64,000 nt of DNA, from positions 1,860,001 to 1,924,000 of the forward strand of contig NZ_CP027665.1 in assembly GCF_003008555.2 (NCBI RefSeq), written 5' to 3'. This stretch comes from Pukyongiella litopenaei (GTDB lineage: Bacteria; Pseudomonadota; Alphaproteobacteria; Rhodobacterales; Rhodobacteraceae). Made by a program: the position numbers and the translations under genes. Of the stretch, positions 16,585-28,963 are shown one piece after another. The first letter of the stretch is position 1, and every line of letters starts with the position of its first letter. The notes below the pieces were generated by a model, which had not been told where the DNA came from, searched no databases, and was given only the letters and a program-made list of their open reading frames with translations.

Positions 16585-17211
16585 ATGGGTCGCGGTGGAG
16601 CCCATAGACCTCGCCCGGACGGGCCGGAACGCAAATGCGTTGCCACGGGCGAGGTGCAGCCGAAACACGGTCTGATCCGTTTTGTCGCCGGACCGGACGG
16701 GCAGGTCGTGCCGGATATCCTGGGCAAGCTGCCGGGGCGCGGGGTCTATGTGGCCGCCGATCGCGCGGCGCTGGACCGCGCGGTGGTGAAACGGCTGTTC
16801 GCCCGCGGACTGAAGGCGCAGGTGACGGTGCCGCCGGACCTGGTGGCCGAGGTCGAGCGGCAGCTGGTGCGCCGGGTGGTGGACCTGATCAGCCTTGCCC
16901 GCAAGTCCGGCGAGGCGGTCGCGGGTTATGAAAAGGTCAAGGCCTGGCTCGACCGGGAACAGGCGCGGGTCCTGATCCAGGCGGCGGACGGATCGGGCCG
17001 CGGCAAGTCGAAACTGAGCACGCCGCATTTCGGCCGCTACATCGGCTGGCTGACCGCGGATGAGCTCGGCATGGCGTTTGGGCGCCAAAAGGTGATACAT
17101 GCAGCGCTCGCCTCTGGTGGACTCGGCCAACGTGTTGTAGAGGAAGCCCTGCGTTTGCAGGGTGTGCGCGAAACGGTGATGGCGGCAGGGGCCGCACGGA
17201 AGGATAAGTAG
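16585..17211 (+). CDS. ylxR: YlxR (RnpM)-type RNA-binding protein fused to an L7Ae-like domain
   Basis: A 208-aa protein in the nusA-infB operon. The N-terminal YlxR/DUF448 domain (about 10-85) has [17 protein letters not shown] and LPGRGVYV. The C-terminal region (about 95-190) resembles the L7Ae family ([18 protein letters not shown]), which in Gram-positives is encoded as a separate gene, YlxQ, next to YlxR. In Alphaproteobacteria the two are commonly fused. YlxR has recently been linked to RNase P modulation in Firmicutes; the alphaproteobacterial role is not established. A GGAGG lies upstream of the ATG, and infB follows in five bases. Confidence 0.9.
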   Translation: MGRGGAHRPRPDGPERKCVATGEVQPKHGLIRFVAGPDGQVVPDILGKLPGRGVYVAADRAALDRAVVKRLFARGLKAQVTVPPDLVAEVERQLVRRVVDLISLARKSGEAVAGYEKVKAWLDREQARVLIQAADGSGRGKSKLSTPHFGRYIGWLTADELGMAFGRQKVIHAALASGGLGQRVVEEALRLQGVRETVMAAGAARKDK

Positions 17212-17216
17212 CTGGA

Positions 17217-19715
17217 ATGAGCGATAATGACGGCAAGAAAACTCTGGGTGTTCGCGGATCCCGTCCGGGGAGCGTGAAGCAGAGCTTCAGCCACGGGCGC
17301 ACCAAGAACGTCGTGGTGGAAACCAAGCGCAAGCGCGTCGTGGTCCCCAAGCCGGGCGCGGGCAAACCGGGCGGGTCGTCCAAGCAGACCGCCGCGGGCG
17401 ATCCCTCGCGGCGTCCGGCGGGTATCTCCGATGCCGAGATGGAGCGCCGTCTCAAGGCGGTGCAGGCGGCCAAGGCCCGCGAGGCCGAAGAGGCCGAACA
17501 GCGCGCCGCCGAGGAACGCGCCCGCGAAGAGGAACGCCAGCGCCGCCGCGCCGAGGCCGAGGCCAAGGAGCGGGAAGAGCGTGAACGCGAGGAACGCGCC
17601 CGCGCCAAGGCCGAAGAGGAAGAGCGCAAGCGCACCGAGGCGGCAGAGGCGGCCAAGCGGGCCGCCGCGGCCGCGGCGGCCGAACAGCAGGCCGGCACGG
17701 CGGATGCCGCCCGTGGCCAGAGCAAACCCGCACCGGCGGGCGGCGCGCCGCGCAAGACCGAACGCGAGCGCGAGCAGCGCCCGGCACGCGGCCGGGGCCG
17801 CGACGGTGGCGGCGGGCGCCGCAGCGGCAAGCTGACGCTGAACCAGGCTCTGTCGGGCGAAGGTGGCCGCCAGCGGTCGATCGCGGCGATGAAGCGCCAG
17901 CAGGAACGCGCGCGCCAGAAGGCGATGGGCGGCCCGGTCGAGCGCGAGAAGGTGGTGCGCGACGTGCAGCTGCCCGAGGCGATCACCGTCGGCGAACTGG
18001 CCAACCGGATGGCCGAGCGCGTCGCCGACGTGGTCAAGGCGCTGATGCAGAGCGGCATCATGGCGACGCAAAATCAGAGCATCGACGCCGATACCGCCGA
18101 ACTGATCATCGAGGAATTCGGCCACCGGGTGACCCGCGTGTCGGATTCCGACGTCGAAGACGTGATCGATTCGGTCGATGACAGCGAAGAAGACCTGATG
18201 CCGCGCCCGCCGGTGATCACCGTGATGGGCCATGTCGATCACGGCAAGACCTCACTTCTCGATGCGATCCGCAACGCCAAGGTGGTCTCCGGCGAAGCCG
18301 GCGGGATCACCCAGCATATCGGCGCCTACCAGGTAAAGACCGATGACGGCGCGTTGCTGACCTTCCTCGATACGCCGGGCCACGCCGCCTTTACCTCGAT
18401 GCGGTCGCGCGGCGCACAGGTGACCGATATCGTGATCCTGGTCGTTGCCGCGGATGACGCGGTGATGCCGCAGACCATCGAAGCGATCAACCACGCCAAG
18501 GCCGCCGAGGTGCCGATGATCGTGGCGATCAACAAGATCGACCGCCCCGAGGCGAACCCCGACAAGGTGCGCACGGACCTGTTGCAGCACGAGGTGATCG
18601 TCGAGAAGATGTCGGGCGACGTGCAGGATGTCGAGGTTTCGGCCATCACCGGCCAGGGGCTGGACGAACTGCTCGAGGCGATCGCGCTTCAGGCCGAGAT
18701 CCTGGAACTCAAGGCCAACCCGGGCCGGGCGGCGCAGGGTGCCGTGATCGAGGCGCAGCTCGACGTCGGCCGTGGTCCGGTCGCGACGGTGCTGGTGCAG
18801 AACGGCACGCTGCGGCAGGGCGACATCTTCGTGGTCGGCGAACAATGGGGCCGGGTCCGCGCGATGGAGAACGACCAGGGCAAGCGCGTCAAGGAAGCCG
18901 GGCCTTCGGTGCCGGTCGAGGTGCTGGGTCTCAACGGCACGCCCGAGGCCGGCGACGTCCTGAACGTCGTGGATACCGAGGCGCAGGCGCGCGAGATCGC
19001 CGCCTATCGCGAACAGGTGGCCAAGGACAAACGCGCCGCCGCCGGGGCCGCGACCACGCTGGAACAGCTGATGGCCAAGGCCAAGGCCGACGAAAATGTC
19101 GCCGAACTGCCGATCCTCGTGAAAGCGGATGTGCAGGGCAGCGCCGAGGCCATCGTCCAGGCGATGGAGAAGATCGGCAATGACGAGGTGCGCGTCCGCG
19201 TGCTGCATTCGGGCGTCGGTGCGATCACCGAAACCGATGTGGGGCTGGCCGAGGCATCGGGGGCACCGATCATGGGCTTCAACGTCCGGGCCAATGCACC
19301 GGCGCGCAACAGCGCCAACCAGAAGAGCGTCGAGATCCGCTATTACAGCGTGATCTACGATCTGGTCGATGACGTGAAAGCCGCGGCCAGCGGCCTGCTG
19401 TCCGCCGAGATCCGGGAACATTTCATCGGCTATGCCGAGATCAAGGAAGTGTTCAAGGTGTCGGGCGTGGGCAAGGTTGCCGGCTGTCTCGTCACCGAAG
19501 GCGTCGCCCGGCGGTCCGCCGGTGTGCGCCTGCTGCGCGACAACGTGGTGATCCACGAAGGCACGCTGAAAACGCTGAAGCGGTTCAAGGACGAGGTCGC
19601 CGAGGTCCAGTCTGGCCAGGAATGCGGCATGGCCTTCGAGAACTATGACGACATCCGTGCAGGCGACGTGATCGAGATCTTCGAACGCGAGGAAGTGACC
19701 CGGACGCTGGATTGA
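17217..19715 (+). CDS. infB: Translation initiation factor IF-2
   Basis: An 832-aa GTPase that brings initiator tRNA to the 30S subunit. An IF2 N-terminal subdomain is followed by a long charged, low-complexity region (about 70-200, rich in A, E, R and K) predicted as coiled coil. The G domain starts with GHVDHGKT at 338-345, then DTPGHAAF, and NKID, followed by the beta-barrel and C-terminal domains that bind fMet-tRNA. The ATG at 17217 follows ylxR closely, and a hairpin lies 31 bases after the stop. Confidence 0.98.
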   Translation: MSDNDGKKTLGVRGSRPGSVKQSFSHGRTKNVVVETKRKRVVVPKPGAGKPGGSSKQTAAGDPSRRPAGISDAEMERRLKAVQAAKAREAEEAEQRAAEERAREEERQRRRAEAEAKEREEREREERARAKAEEEERKRTEAAEAAKRAAAAAAAEQQAGTADAARGQSKPAPAGGAPRKTEREREQRPARGRGRDGGGGRRSGKLTLNQALSGEGGRQRSIAAMKRQQERARQKAMGGPVEREKVVRDVQLPEAITVGELANRMAERVADVVKALMQSGIMATQNQSIDADTAELIIEEFGHRVTRVSDSDVEDVIDSVDDSEEDLMPRPPVITVMGHVDHGKTSLLDAIRNAKVVSGEAGGITQHIGAYQVKTDDGALLTFLDTPGHAAFTSMRSRGAQVTDIVILVVAADDAVMPQTIEAINHAKAAEVPMIVAINKIDRPEANPDKVRTDLLQHEVIVEKMSGDVQDVEVSAITGQGLDELLEAIALQAEILELKANPGRAAQGAVIEAQLDVGRGPVATVLVQNGTLRQGDIFVVGEQWGRVRAMENDQGKRVKEAGPSVPVEVLGLNGTPEAGDVLNVVDTEAQAREIAAYREQVAKDKRAAAGAATTLEQLMAKAKADENVAELPILVKADVQGSAEAIVQAMEKIGNDEVRVRVLHSGVGAITETDVGLAEASGAPIMGFNVRANAPARNSANQKSVEIRYYSVIYDLVDDVKAAASGLLSAEIREHFIGYAEIKEVFKVSGVGKVAGCLVTEGVARRSAGVRLLRDNVVIHEGTLKTLKRFKDEVAEVQSGQECGMAFENYDDIRAGDVIEIFEREEVTRTLD

Positions 19716-20053
19716 TCCGCCAGCGGGCTTCCGCCGGAAACCATCAGGGGCGCGACCTTACGGTTGCGCCCCTTCTGGTACGGTGAGTGTGGTTGGCGTC
19801 ATTCAGGATGTGCAAGGGAGAGGGATTGTCCGGCGGAAACCACCTGGCCGACACGGACGGCGATACGACCGCCCGACCGCGCAGAGATACAGGTCCCCCG
19901 AGGGAAAAGACGGGCTCCTATCCTGGGTACACGCGGCATCTGGCCGTATCCATTTCCTGAAGTCGACACCCGCATTATACACGTTTTTGGCGAGTTACTT
20001 AACGTCAACTTGTGACAGAATGCGTTCAACCTGACCGGAATTGTGTCAGCTGG
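19716..20053. other. 338-base gap after infB with no supported gene
   Basis: Apart from the infB terminator hairpin at 19747-19772, I see no supported gene. Open frames of about 80 codons on both strands lack a family match, a good ribosome-binding site or typical codon use. The 3' part (about 19965-20040) is noticeably AT-richer, with TTATACACG and TTACTTAACG. A CTGACC/GGTCAG inverted repeat spans roughly 20030-20056. A small RNA is possible but cannot be shown. Confidence 0.5.
19747..19776 (+). terminator. Terminator hairpin after infB
   Basis: GGGGCGCGACC (19747-19757) pairs with GGTTGCGCCCC (19762-19772) with one G-T wobble and a TTAC loop, followed by TTCT. The stem is strong; the T-tract is poor. 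Confidence 0.6.
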
Positions 20054-20452
20054 TCAGAGCCAGTCGCGCAATATCGGGATCAGCGGCAGGTCGGCGGGCG
20101 GCATCGGATAATCGCGCATCATGCGCGGCTGCACCCATTTCAGCACCTGCCCTTCACGCGCCACCGGGGTTCCTTGCCATTTCCGGCAGGCAAACAGCGG
20201 CATCAGCAGGTGGAAATCGTCGTAGGAATGGCTGGCAAAGGTCAGCGGCGCGAGGCAGGACGACCAGGTGTCGATGCCCAGCTCCTCGTGCAATTCCCGG
20301 ATCAGGGCCGCCTCGGGCGTTTCGCCCGCTTCGACCTTGCCGCCGGGAAACTCCCACAGGCCGGCCATGGATTTGCCCTCGGGGCGTTGTGCCAGCAGAA
20401 CGCGGCCGTCGATGTCGATCAACGCGACCGCGGACACCAATAGGGTTTTCAC
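20054..20452 (-). CDS. mutT: 8-oxo-dGTP diphosphatase MutT
   Basis: A 132-aa Nudix hydrolase that removes oxidised GTP nucleotides from the pool. The Nudix box runs from GGKVEAGE to RELHEELGI at about residues 37-59. The FPGGK entry and the GLWEF segment before it are typical of MutT rather than other Nudix enzymes. The GTG start overlaps the argJ stop by four bases (GTGA at 20449-20452), so the two are translationally coupled. The downstream side is the unexplained gap after infB. Confidence 0.93.
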   Translation of the reverse strand: MKTLLVSAVALIDIDGRVLLAQRPEGKSMAGLWEFPGGKVEAGETPEAALIRELHEELGIDTWSSCLAPLTFASHSYDDFHLLMPLFACRKWQGTPVAREGQVLKWVQPRMMRDYPMPPADLPLIPILRDWL

Positions 20453-21675
20453 GACCGGTAATCCGCGTTGATGTCGATATAGGCGTGGGTCAGGTCGCAG
20501 GTCCAGACCGTCGCGGACCCGTCGCCGAGACCGAGGTCGACCGTGATCTGCACCTCGTCACCCCGCATGTGGGCGGCGGCATCCTCTTCGCGGTAGTCCG
20601 GGCTGACCCATCCCTGTTCGGCAACCAGGATGTCACCGAACCGGATCGACAGCAGATCGCGATCCGCGGCGGCCCCGGACTTGCCGATCGCCATCACCAC
20701 CCGGCCCCAGTTCGGGTCCTCGCCCGCGATGGCCGTCTTGACCAGCGGCGAATTGGCGATTGCCATCGCGTGGGTCTTTGCGTCCCCGTCATTGGCGGCG
20801 CCGGTCACGGCGATGGTCACGAACTTGGTGGCGCCTTCGCCATCGCGCACGACCTGGTGCGCGAGGTCCAGCATCACCGTCCGCAACGCCTGTTCGAAAT
20901 CCGCATGACCGGTCACGTCGACGCCCGAGGCGCCGGTGGCGCAGAGCATCAGGCTGTCGGAGGTCGAGGTGTCACTGTCCACGGTGATGCAGTTGAAGCT
21001 GCGCTTGGTCAGGTTGCCCAACAGCCGTTGCAGATAGGTCTGTTCGGCCGCCGCATCGGTAAAGATATAGACCAGCATCGTCGCCATGTCGGGCGCGATC
21101 ATGCCTGACCCCTTGGCGAACCCGGCGATGGTCACCGTTTTGCCGCCGATCTCGACCTGCTGCGACGCTCCCTTGGGGAAGGTATCGGTGGTCATGATCG
21201 CGCGCGCCGCGGATTCGACCGCATCCGCTGCGAGCGCATCGTTCAGATCCGCCAGCCTGGCCAGGATCCGGTCATGCGGCAACGGTTCGCCGATCACCCC
21301 GGTTGAGGCGGTAAAGACCCGCGCCTGCGGCACGCCGGTGACATCGCTGACCGCCCCGGTGATCGCCGCCACCGACGCGAGACCGTGCCGCCCGGTAAAG
21401 GCGTTCGCGTTTCCCGAGTTCACGAGAATCGCCGCCGCGCCGCTGTTGTCGCCGCCGATCTTGGACTGGCAGTCCAGCACCGGCGCCGAGCGCGTCGCCG
21501 AGCGCGTGAACACGCCGGCCACCGCGGTTCCGGGCGCCAGCACCGCCAGCATCACATCATCGCGCCCGGCATAGCGCACGCCAGCCGCGCCCGCGGCAAA
21601 CCGGACCCCGGCAATCTCGGGCAGATCGGGGAAACGGTCCGGGGCGAGCGGTGAAACGGGCAGATCGGCGGCCAC
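20449..21675 (-). CDS. argJ: Bifunctional ornithine acetyltransferase / N-acetylglutamate synthase
   Basis: A 408-aa enzyme of the arginine pathway that moves the acetyl group from N-acetylornithine to glutamate. It self-cleaves before the nucleophilic threonine, seen in [12 protein letters not shown]; the preceding KGSGMI is also typical. The beta chain includes [13 protein letters not shown]. Whether it is bi- or monofunctional cannot be told from sequence. The start is GTG at 21675, three bases after the stop of the parvulin gene, and its stop overlaps mutT. The gene order parvulin-argJ-mutT is common in Rhodobacteraceae and is shared by function only loosely. Confidence 0.96.
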   Translation of the reverse strand: MAADLPVSPLAPDRFPDLPEIAGVRFAAGAAGVRYAGRDDVMLAVLAPGTAVAGVFTRSATRSAPVLDCQSKIGGDNSGAAAILVNSGNANAFTGRHGLASVAAITGAVSDVTGVPQARVFTASTGVIGEPLPHDRILARLADLNDALAADAVESAARAIMTTDTFPKGASQQVEIGGKTVTIAGFAKGSGMIAPDMATMLVYIFTDAAAEQTYLQRLLGNLTKRSFNCITVDSDTSTSDSLMLCATGASGVDVTGHADFEQALRTVMLDLAHQVVRDGEGATKFVTIAVTGAANDGDAKTHAMAIANSPLVKTAIAGEDPNWGRVVMAIGKSGAAADRDLLSIRFGDILVAEQGWVSPDYREEDAAAHMRGDEVQITVDLGLGDGSATVWTCDLTHAYIDINADYRS

Positions 21676-21678
21676 GGG

Positions 21679-22542
21679 TCAGTTCCTTACCAGGTCCAGG
21701 TTGCGGATGACATCGGGGTTCAGCCCCTCGATCACCGGCCGTTCGATGCTGGCGTCGCGGGTGGCTTCCTCGATCCGGGCCTCGATCGCGTCCGCGCGCA
21801 GCTGATCGACGATCTGGTCGCGGACCTCGTCCAGTTCCGGCGCCGACTGCTTGCGGGTCTTGGACAGCAGGATCACATGCCAGCCGAACTGCGTCTGCAC
21901 CGGGTCGGAAACCTGTCCGGGTTCGAGCGCCACCACCGCGGCCTCGAATTCGGGCACCATCGCGCCCTTGCCGAACCAGCCGAGCGCGCCGCCATTGGGG
22001 CCGGACGGGCCGGTGGATTTCTCCTTGGCGAGCTCCGCGAAATCGGCGCCCTCGTCGAGCTGGGTTTTGATCGCGCTGGCCTCGTCCTCGGTTTCGACCA
22101 GAATGTGGGAGGCGTTGAATTCGTCACCGTCGAAGCCACCGTCAAGCATGTCCTGGTAGGCGGCGTTCACATCCGCTTCATCGCCGGCGGCGTCCGCGAC
22201 CTTCCTGATTTCCTCGCCGGCCAGCAGCGACCGGTGTTCGTTTTCCAGCGACAGCGCGACATAGCGCGGCAGGTCGCCGGTTTCGGCCTGGCTCAGGGCT
22301 TCCTGCTTGATGAGCTGGTCGAGAATGGCATCGAAAAGCGCGTCGGCGGGCATCTGCGTGTATTGCGGCGGCAGCGATGCCTGCGCGATGATCATGTGAC
22401 CCAGCGTGATTTCCTTGCCGTTCACCGTGGCGACCACGGTATCTGCATCCGGTTCCGTTTCCGCCACGACGGCGGCCGGCAGCGGCAGGGTCAGGACCGC
22501 GGCGAGGGCCAGGGCGGAAATCGTGGAAAGGCCTTTGGGCAT
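21679..22542 (-). CDS. Periplasmic parvulin-type peptidyl-prolyl isomerase
   Basis: A 287-aa exported foldase. A signal peptide covers about 1-28. A SurA/PrsA-like N-terminal helical part follows, then one parvulin domain (about 130-220) with the signatures NASHILVETEDEA, GALGWFGKG and FGWHVILLSK. It should help fold outer-membrane or periplasmic proteins. I chose the ATG at 22542 because it starts the signal peptide directly and AGGA lies seven bases upstream; the frame continues 16 codons further with no ATG. It is divergent from secA, which fits a shared export theme. Confidence 0.9.
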   Translation of the reverse strand: MPKGLSTISALALAAVLTLPLPAAVVAETEPDADTVVATVNGKEITLGHMIIAQASLPPQYTQMPADALFDAILDQLIKQEALSQAETGDLPRYVALSLENEHRSLLAGEEIRKVADAAGDEADVNAAYQDMLDGGFDGDEFNASHILVETEDEASAIKTQLDEGADFAELAKEKSTGPSGPNGGALGWFGKGAMVPEFEAAVVALEPGQVSDPVQTQFGWHVILLSKTRKQSAPELDEVRDQIVDQLRADAIEARIEEATRDASIERPVIEGLNPDVIRNLDLVRN

Positions 22543-22562
22543 GTATTCATCCTGTGTGAGGG

Positions 22563-22582
22563 GCCGCGCAGCGGTGCGCGGC
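22563..22582. repeat. Perfect 8-bp inverted repeat in the parvulin-secA intergenic region
   Basis: GCCGCGCA (22563-22570) and TGCGCGGC (22575-22582) form a perfect stem with a four-base loop. It lies two bases before the secA -35 candidate and 21 bases upstream of the parvulin ATG. It could be an operator or a hairpin in the parvulin mRNA leader. Confidence 0.4.
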
Positions 22583-22583
22583 G

Positions 22584-22612
22584 TTGACACTGTTTCAACG
22601 GCCCCTTACATC
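22584..22612 (+). promoter_or_regulatory. Probable sigma-70 promoter for secA
   Basis: A perfect TTGACA at 22584-22589, 17 bases from TACATC (22607-22612). The -10 is weak. It lies about 120 bases upstream of the secA ATG in the divergent region. Confidence 0.45.
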
Positions 22613-22732
22613 GCTTTGAGGCCTGTAAGCGGCTGTTCTTCACCCCCGTATCTATGGGTTGCGTGCAGGGCGGGCAAGCCCGTGAAAGCCACCATGTCAG
22701 GCGCGTGAACAGACAGATCAGCCGGAGTGGAA

Positions 22733-25444
<2,712 letters not shown>

Positions 25445-25498
25445 CGGGCGGGCCCGCCGCTCATCAGCCCTTGCGGGCTACTTCGCTCGGCACCCGGT

Positions 25499-27232
25499 TC
25501 AGAACCAGCCGGGCGCCATGTCATGGGCGCTGAGGTCGTTGGCCTGCAGGATGTCGGCCCAGCCGTCGCAGCGGGCGAGTTCGCGGGCGTAGAAATACCG
25601 CGCCGCCTGCCGTTTGCCGCGCAGGAAATCGCTGTCGCCGTCGCGGGCCGCGGCGCGGTCGGCCGCCGCCACGATCCGCAGCCACATCCAGCCCATCACC
25701 ACATGGCCGAAGAGGTCGAGGTAGAGCGTGGCATTGGCCAGCCCGCGATCGGTGTCCGCGCCGATGGCCCCGGCCAGCGAGAGGGTCACCCGTTCGAGCC
25801 GTTCGAGGCGGTTGGACAGCGATTCGGAAAACTCGGAGCCCGCCGCCGGGATATCGGCGCGAATGGCCGCGGCCAGCGCGTGGAAACCGGCCCCCCCGCC
25901 CATCAGCACCTTGCGTCCCAGCAGGTCGAGCCCCTGGATGCCATGGGTGCCTTCGTGGATCGGATTGAGCCGGTTGTCGCGGTAGAGGCGTTCTACCGGG
26001 TAGTCGCGGGTATAGCCGGCCCCGCCCAGCACCTGGATCGCGTGCTTGTTGGCTTCGAGGCAGAACTCGGACGGCCATGATTTCGCAACCGGCGTGAGCA
26101 TGTCCAGCTGCACCGCCGCACCGGCATCGCCCATGCGGTGCTGATCCACCAGCATCGCGCAATGGAGCGCCAGCGCCAGCGCCGGTTCGACCGCGGCCTT
26201 CTGCGCCAGCAGCAGCCGGCGGATGTCGGCATGTTCGATGATCGGGATCTGCGGCGCGGTGGCATCCTTGCCGCCGGGTGCCCGGCCCTGCGGGCGTTCC
26301 CGCGCATAATCGAGCGAGGCCTGGTATCCCGCCTGCCCCAGCGCGGTGGCGCCCATGCCGACACCGATCCGGGCTTCGTTCATCATCTGGAACATGTAGG
26401 CGAGCCCTTTGTGTTCCTCGCCCAGAAGCTCGCCCACGCAATCGCCGTTGTCGCCGAAATTCAGCGCGCAGTTCGTGGTCGCGCGAAAGCCCATCTTGTG
26501 GTTCAGCCCAGCCAGCGTCACGTCATTGCCGGATCCGTCCAGCCGTGCCCGGGGCACGATGAACAGGGAAATGCCCTTTACGCCCGGTGGCCCGCCGGGG
26601 ATTTTGGCCAGCACCATATGCACGATGTTCTCGGTGATGTCCTGATCCCCGCCCGAGATCCACATCTTGCGCCCGGTGATGCGATACCGCCCGTCGCCCA
26701 GCGGTTCGGCCCGCGTGGTGATGTCCGACAGCGACGATCCGGCCTGCGGTTCGCTCAGGCACATGGTGCCGAAGAACCGGCCCGCCGCCATCGGTTCGAG
26801 GTAGTCCCGTTTCTGCCGGTCGCTGCCGAAGCTCTCGATCAGCCGCGCCGCGCCCACGGTCAGCATCGCGTAGCCGCCGAGCCCCACATTGGCCGCCGAA
26901 AAGATGAAGGCGGCCGCCTGATGCACCGTTTCCGGCAGGCCCATGCCGCCGTGGTCGGGCTTCAGGCCCGCCGCGATGAACCCGGCATCGACATGCGCGC
27001 GCACCGCGGTTCTGGCCCCGTCCGGCAGCACCGCATGGCCGTCGACGAAACGCGGTTCGTTTTCGTCGAGAAACCGGGCCGGGGGGAGGAAATGGTCGGT
27101 GGCGATCTGGTCGGCGGTATCCAGGATACCCGTCACCGCCTCCCGGTCGAGCTCGGAGCCGTCGAGCACCCGGTCCAGCCCGGCCACGTCCCACAGCTGA
27201 AATTCGAGATCCTGCCGGTCATAGAACCGCAT
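25499..27232 (-). CDS. Acyl-CoA dehydrogenase, long form with C-terminal extension
   Basis: A 577-aa FAD enzyme that oxidises acyl-CoA to enoyl-CoA. The core domain has FFGTMCLSEPQAGSS, WISGGDQDITENI, and the catalytic glutamate in the PIHEGTHGIQGLDLLGRK segment. An added C-terminal domain of about 120 aa marks the long subfamily, which also contains DmdC (methylmercaptopropionyl-CoA dehydrogenase) of marine bacteria and long-chain fatty acid enzymes. The N-terminus (MRFYDRQDLEF) does not resemble DmdC as I know it, so the substrate is left open. ATG 27232 has GGAGG five bases upstream; a longer start at 27268 is less likely. No beta-oxidation partners are adjacent. Confidence 0.88.
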   Translation of the reverse strand: MRFYDRQDLEFQLWDVAGLDRVLDGSELDREAVTGILDTADQIATDHFLPPARFLDENEPRFVDGHAVLPDGARTAVRAHVDAGFIAAGLKPDHGGMGLPETVHQAAAFIFSAANVGLGGYAMLTVGAARLIESFGSDRQKRDYLEPMAAGRFFGTMCLSEPQAGSSLSDITTRAEPLGDGRYRITGRKMWISGGDQDITENIVHMVLAKIPGGPPGVKGISLFIVPRARLDGSGNDVTLAGLNHKMGFRATTNCALNFGDNGDCVGELLGEEHKGLAYMFQMMNEARIGVGMGATALGQAGYQASLDYARERPQGRAPGGKDATAPQIPIIEHADIRRLLLAQKAAVEPALALALHCAMLVDQHRMGDAGAAVQLDMLTPVAKSWPSEFCLEANKHAIQVLGGAGYTRDYPVERLYRDNRLNPIHEGTHGIQGLDLLGRKVLMGGGAGFHALAAAIRADIPAAGSEFSESLSNRLERLERVTLSLAGAIGADTDRGLANATLYLDLFGHVVMGWMWLRIVAAADRAAARDGDSDFLRGKRQAARYFYARELARCDGWADILQANDLSAHDMAPGWF

Positions 27233-27383
27233 CGCCACCTCCCCGTTCTGCCTGTCCAGCATAGGCACGGGACATGGCCGGACGCCAGCGGCGGGTGCCG
27301 GTGACGCGGCGGCATGGCTGGGCAGTTGAGTTTGCGGGTCAAAGCGCCTATCTCGGAGCAGTCCATTGCAAGGAAATCAGCCC

Positions 27384-27998
27384 GTGGCCAATCATCTCTA
27401 TCAGCGCGACCTGCCGGACGGGCTGGACCTGGGCCCGGTCGTGGCCATCGATTGCGAAACCATGGGGCTGAACCCGCATCGCGACCGGCTGTGCGTGGTG
27501 CAGATGTCGGGCGGTGACGGCAATGCCCATATCGTGCAGGTGCACAAGGGGCAGACCGAGGCCCCCAACCTGTCCGCCATGCTGGAAAACCCCGATGTCC
27601 TGAAACTGTTCCATTTCGGGCGGTTCGACATCGCCGCGATGTATCATGCGTTCGGCGCGCTGGCCGCGCCGGTCTATTGCACCAAGATCGCCAGCCGCCT
27701 GGTCCGCACCTATACCGACCGGCACGGGCTGAAGAACCTGTGCCAGGAATTGCTGGGGGTCGATATTTCCAAGCAACAGCAGATGAGCGACTGGGGTGCG
27801 TCGAATCTGACCGGGGCGCAGCTCGAATATGCCGCCTCGGACGTGCTTTACCTGCACCAACTGCGCGAAAGGCTCGACGAACGGATGGCGCGCGAGGGCC
27901 GCGCCGAACTGGCCGCGTCCTGTTTCGATTTCCTGCCGACCCGCGCCCGGCTGGACCTTGCCGGCTGGCCCGAAATCGACATCTTTGCGCATTCATGA
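27384..27998 (+). CDS. Short RNase D-type 3'-5' exonuclease
   Basis: A 204-aa DEDDy exonuclease. The acidic motifs are visible: DCETMGL near residue 24, HFGRFDIAAM near 77, and YAASDVLYLHQL near 150, where the Tyr and Asp define the DEDDy class. E. coli RNase D is about 375 aa and has HRDC domains; this short form without HRDC is common in Alphaproteobacteria. It should trim tRNA or other RNA ends. I chose GTG 27384 (MANHLYQRDLPDG) with AAGGAAA upstream; the TTG at 27366 is less likely. The stop overlaps the kdsD ATG by four bases. Confidence 0.88.
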   Translation: MANHLYQRDLPDGLDLGPVVAIDCETMGLNPHRDRLCVVQMSGGDGNAHIVQVHKGQTEAPNLSAMLENPDVLKLFHFGRFDIAAMYHAFGALAAPVYCTKIASRLVRTYTDRHGLKNLCQELLGVDISKQQQMSDWGASNLTGAQLEYAASDVLYLHQLRERLDERMAREGRAELAASCFDFLPTRARLDLAGWPEIDIFAHS

Positions 27999-28954
27999 CT
28001 CGCAGCTTTCAGGATATCGCCCGCCGCGTCATCCGCACCGAGATCGGGGCGCTGGAGCAGCTGGAACAGGGGCTGGACGGCGATTTCGACCGCGCGGTCG
28101 AACTGCTGCTGAATGCCACCGGCCGGGTGATCGTGTCGGGCATGGGCAAATCGGGCCATATCGGGCGCAAGATCGCGGCCACCTTTGCCAGCACCGGCAC
28201 GCCGGCGCATTTCGTGCATCCGGCCGAGGCCAGCCATGGCGACCTGGGCATGATGGCGCAGGGCGACGTGGCGCTGGTGCTGTCGAACTCGGGCGAAACG
28301 CCGGAACTGGCCGACCTGGTGGCCTATACGCGGCGATTCTCGATCCCCCTGATCGGGGTGGCGAGCCGCCCCGGCTCGACGCTGCTGAAACGGTCCGACG
28401 TGGCGCTGGTGCTGCCACGGGCGGACGAAGCCTGCGGCACCGGCATCGTGCCCAGTTCGTCGACCACGATGACGCTGGCGCTGGGCGACGCGCTGGCGAT
28501 CGCGTTGATGACCCATCGCCGGTTCACGCCCGAGAATTTCCGCGAATTCCACCCCGGCGGCAAGCTGGGCGCCCGCCTGTCGAAGGTGCGCGACCTGATG
28601 CATACGGGCGATGCGCTGCCGCTGGTGGACGAGGACACGCCGATGGGCGAAACCCTGATCGAGATCACCCGCAAGGGCTTCGGCGTGGCCGGGGTCAGGG
28701 ACGCGAACGGCAATCTCGCCGGGATCATCACGGATGGCGATCTGCGCCGCAAGATGGACGGGTTGCTGACCCACCGCGCCGCCGAGGTGATGACGCCGAA
28801 CCCGACCACCATCGCCCCCGGCGCCCTGGCCGAAGAAGCGGTAGCGATCATGAACCAGCGCCGCATCACCTGCCTGTTCGCCGTCGAACCGGGCACGGCC
28901 GAGGCGCAGGGCCTGCTTCATATCCATGACTGCCTGCGGGCCGGGTTGGGCTGA
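27995..28954 (+). CDS. kdsD: D-arabinose 5-phosphate isomerase
   Basis: A 319-aa enzyme that converts D-ribulose 5-phosphate to D-arabinose 5-phosphate, the first step to Kdo for LPS and capsule. The SIS domain covers about 35-170, with SGMGKSGHIGRKIAATFASTG split across its first strands and SNSGETPEL. Two CBS domains follow (about 205-320; DLMHTGDALPLV and VMTPNPTTIAPGA). It overlaps the exonuclease gene by four bases and leads into lptC-lptA-lptB, the usual arrangement that links Kdo supply to LPS transport. KdsB, acting later in the pathway, is at 40.8-41.6 kb. Confidence 0.95.
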   Translation: MTRSFQDIARRVIRTEIGALEQLEQGLDGDFDRAVELLLNATGRVIVSGMGKSGHIGRKIAATFASTGTPAHFVHPAEASHGDLGMMAQGDVALVLSNSGETPELADLVAYTRRFSIPLIGVASRPGSTLLKRSDVALVLPRADEACGTGIVPSSSTTMTLALGDALAIALMTHRRFTPENFREFHPGGKLGARLSKVRDLMHTGDALPLVDEDTPMGETLIEITRKGFGVAGVRDANGNLAGIITDGDLRRKMDGLLTHRAAEVMTPNPTTIAPGALAEEAVAIMNQRRITCLFAVEPGTAEAQGLLHIHDCLRAGLG

Positions 28955-28963
28955 GGTGTTTGC

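Noticed and set aside
14665-17130. 821-codon frame antisense to nusA and ylxR
   Set aside because: It is a shadow of the well-supported sense genes and contains no recognisable domain.
25466-25479. AGCCC-TTGC-GGGCT hairpin between secA and the acyl-CoA dehydrogenase gene
   Set aside because: The stem is only five bases with no T-tract, so it is weak evidence for a terminator.
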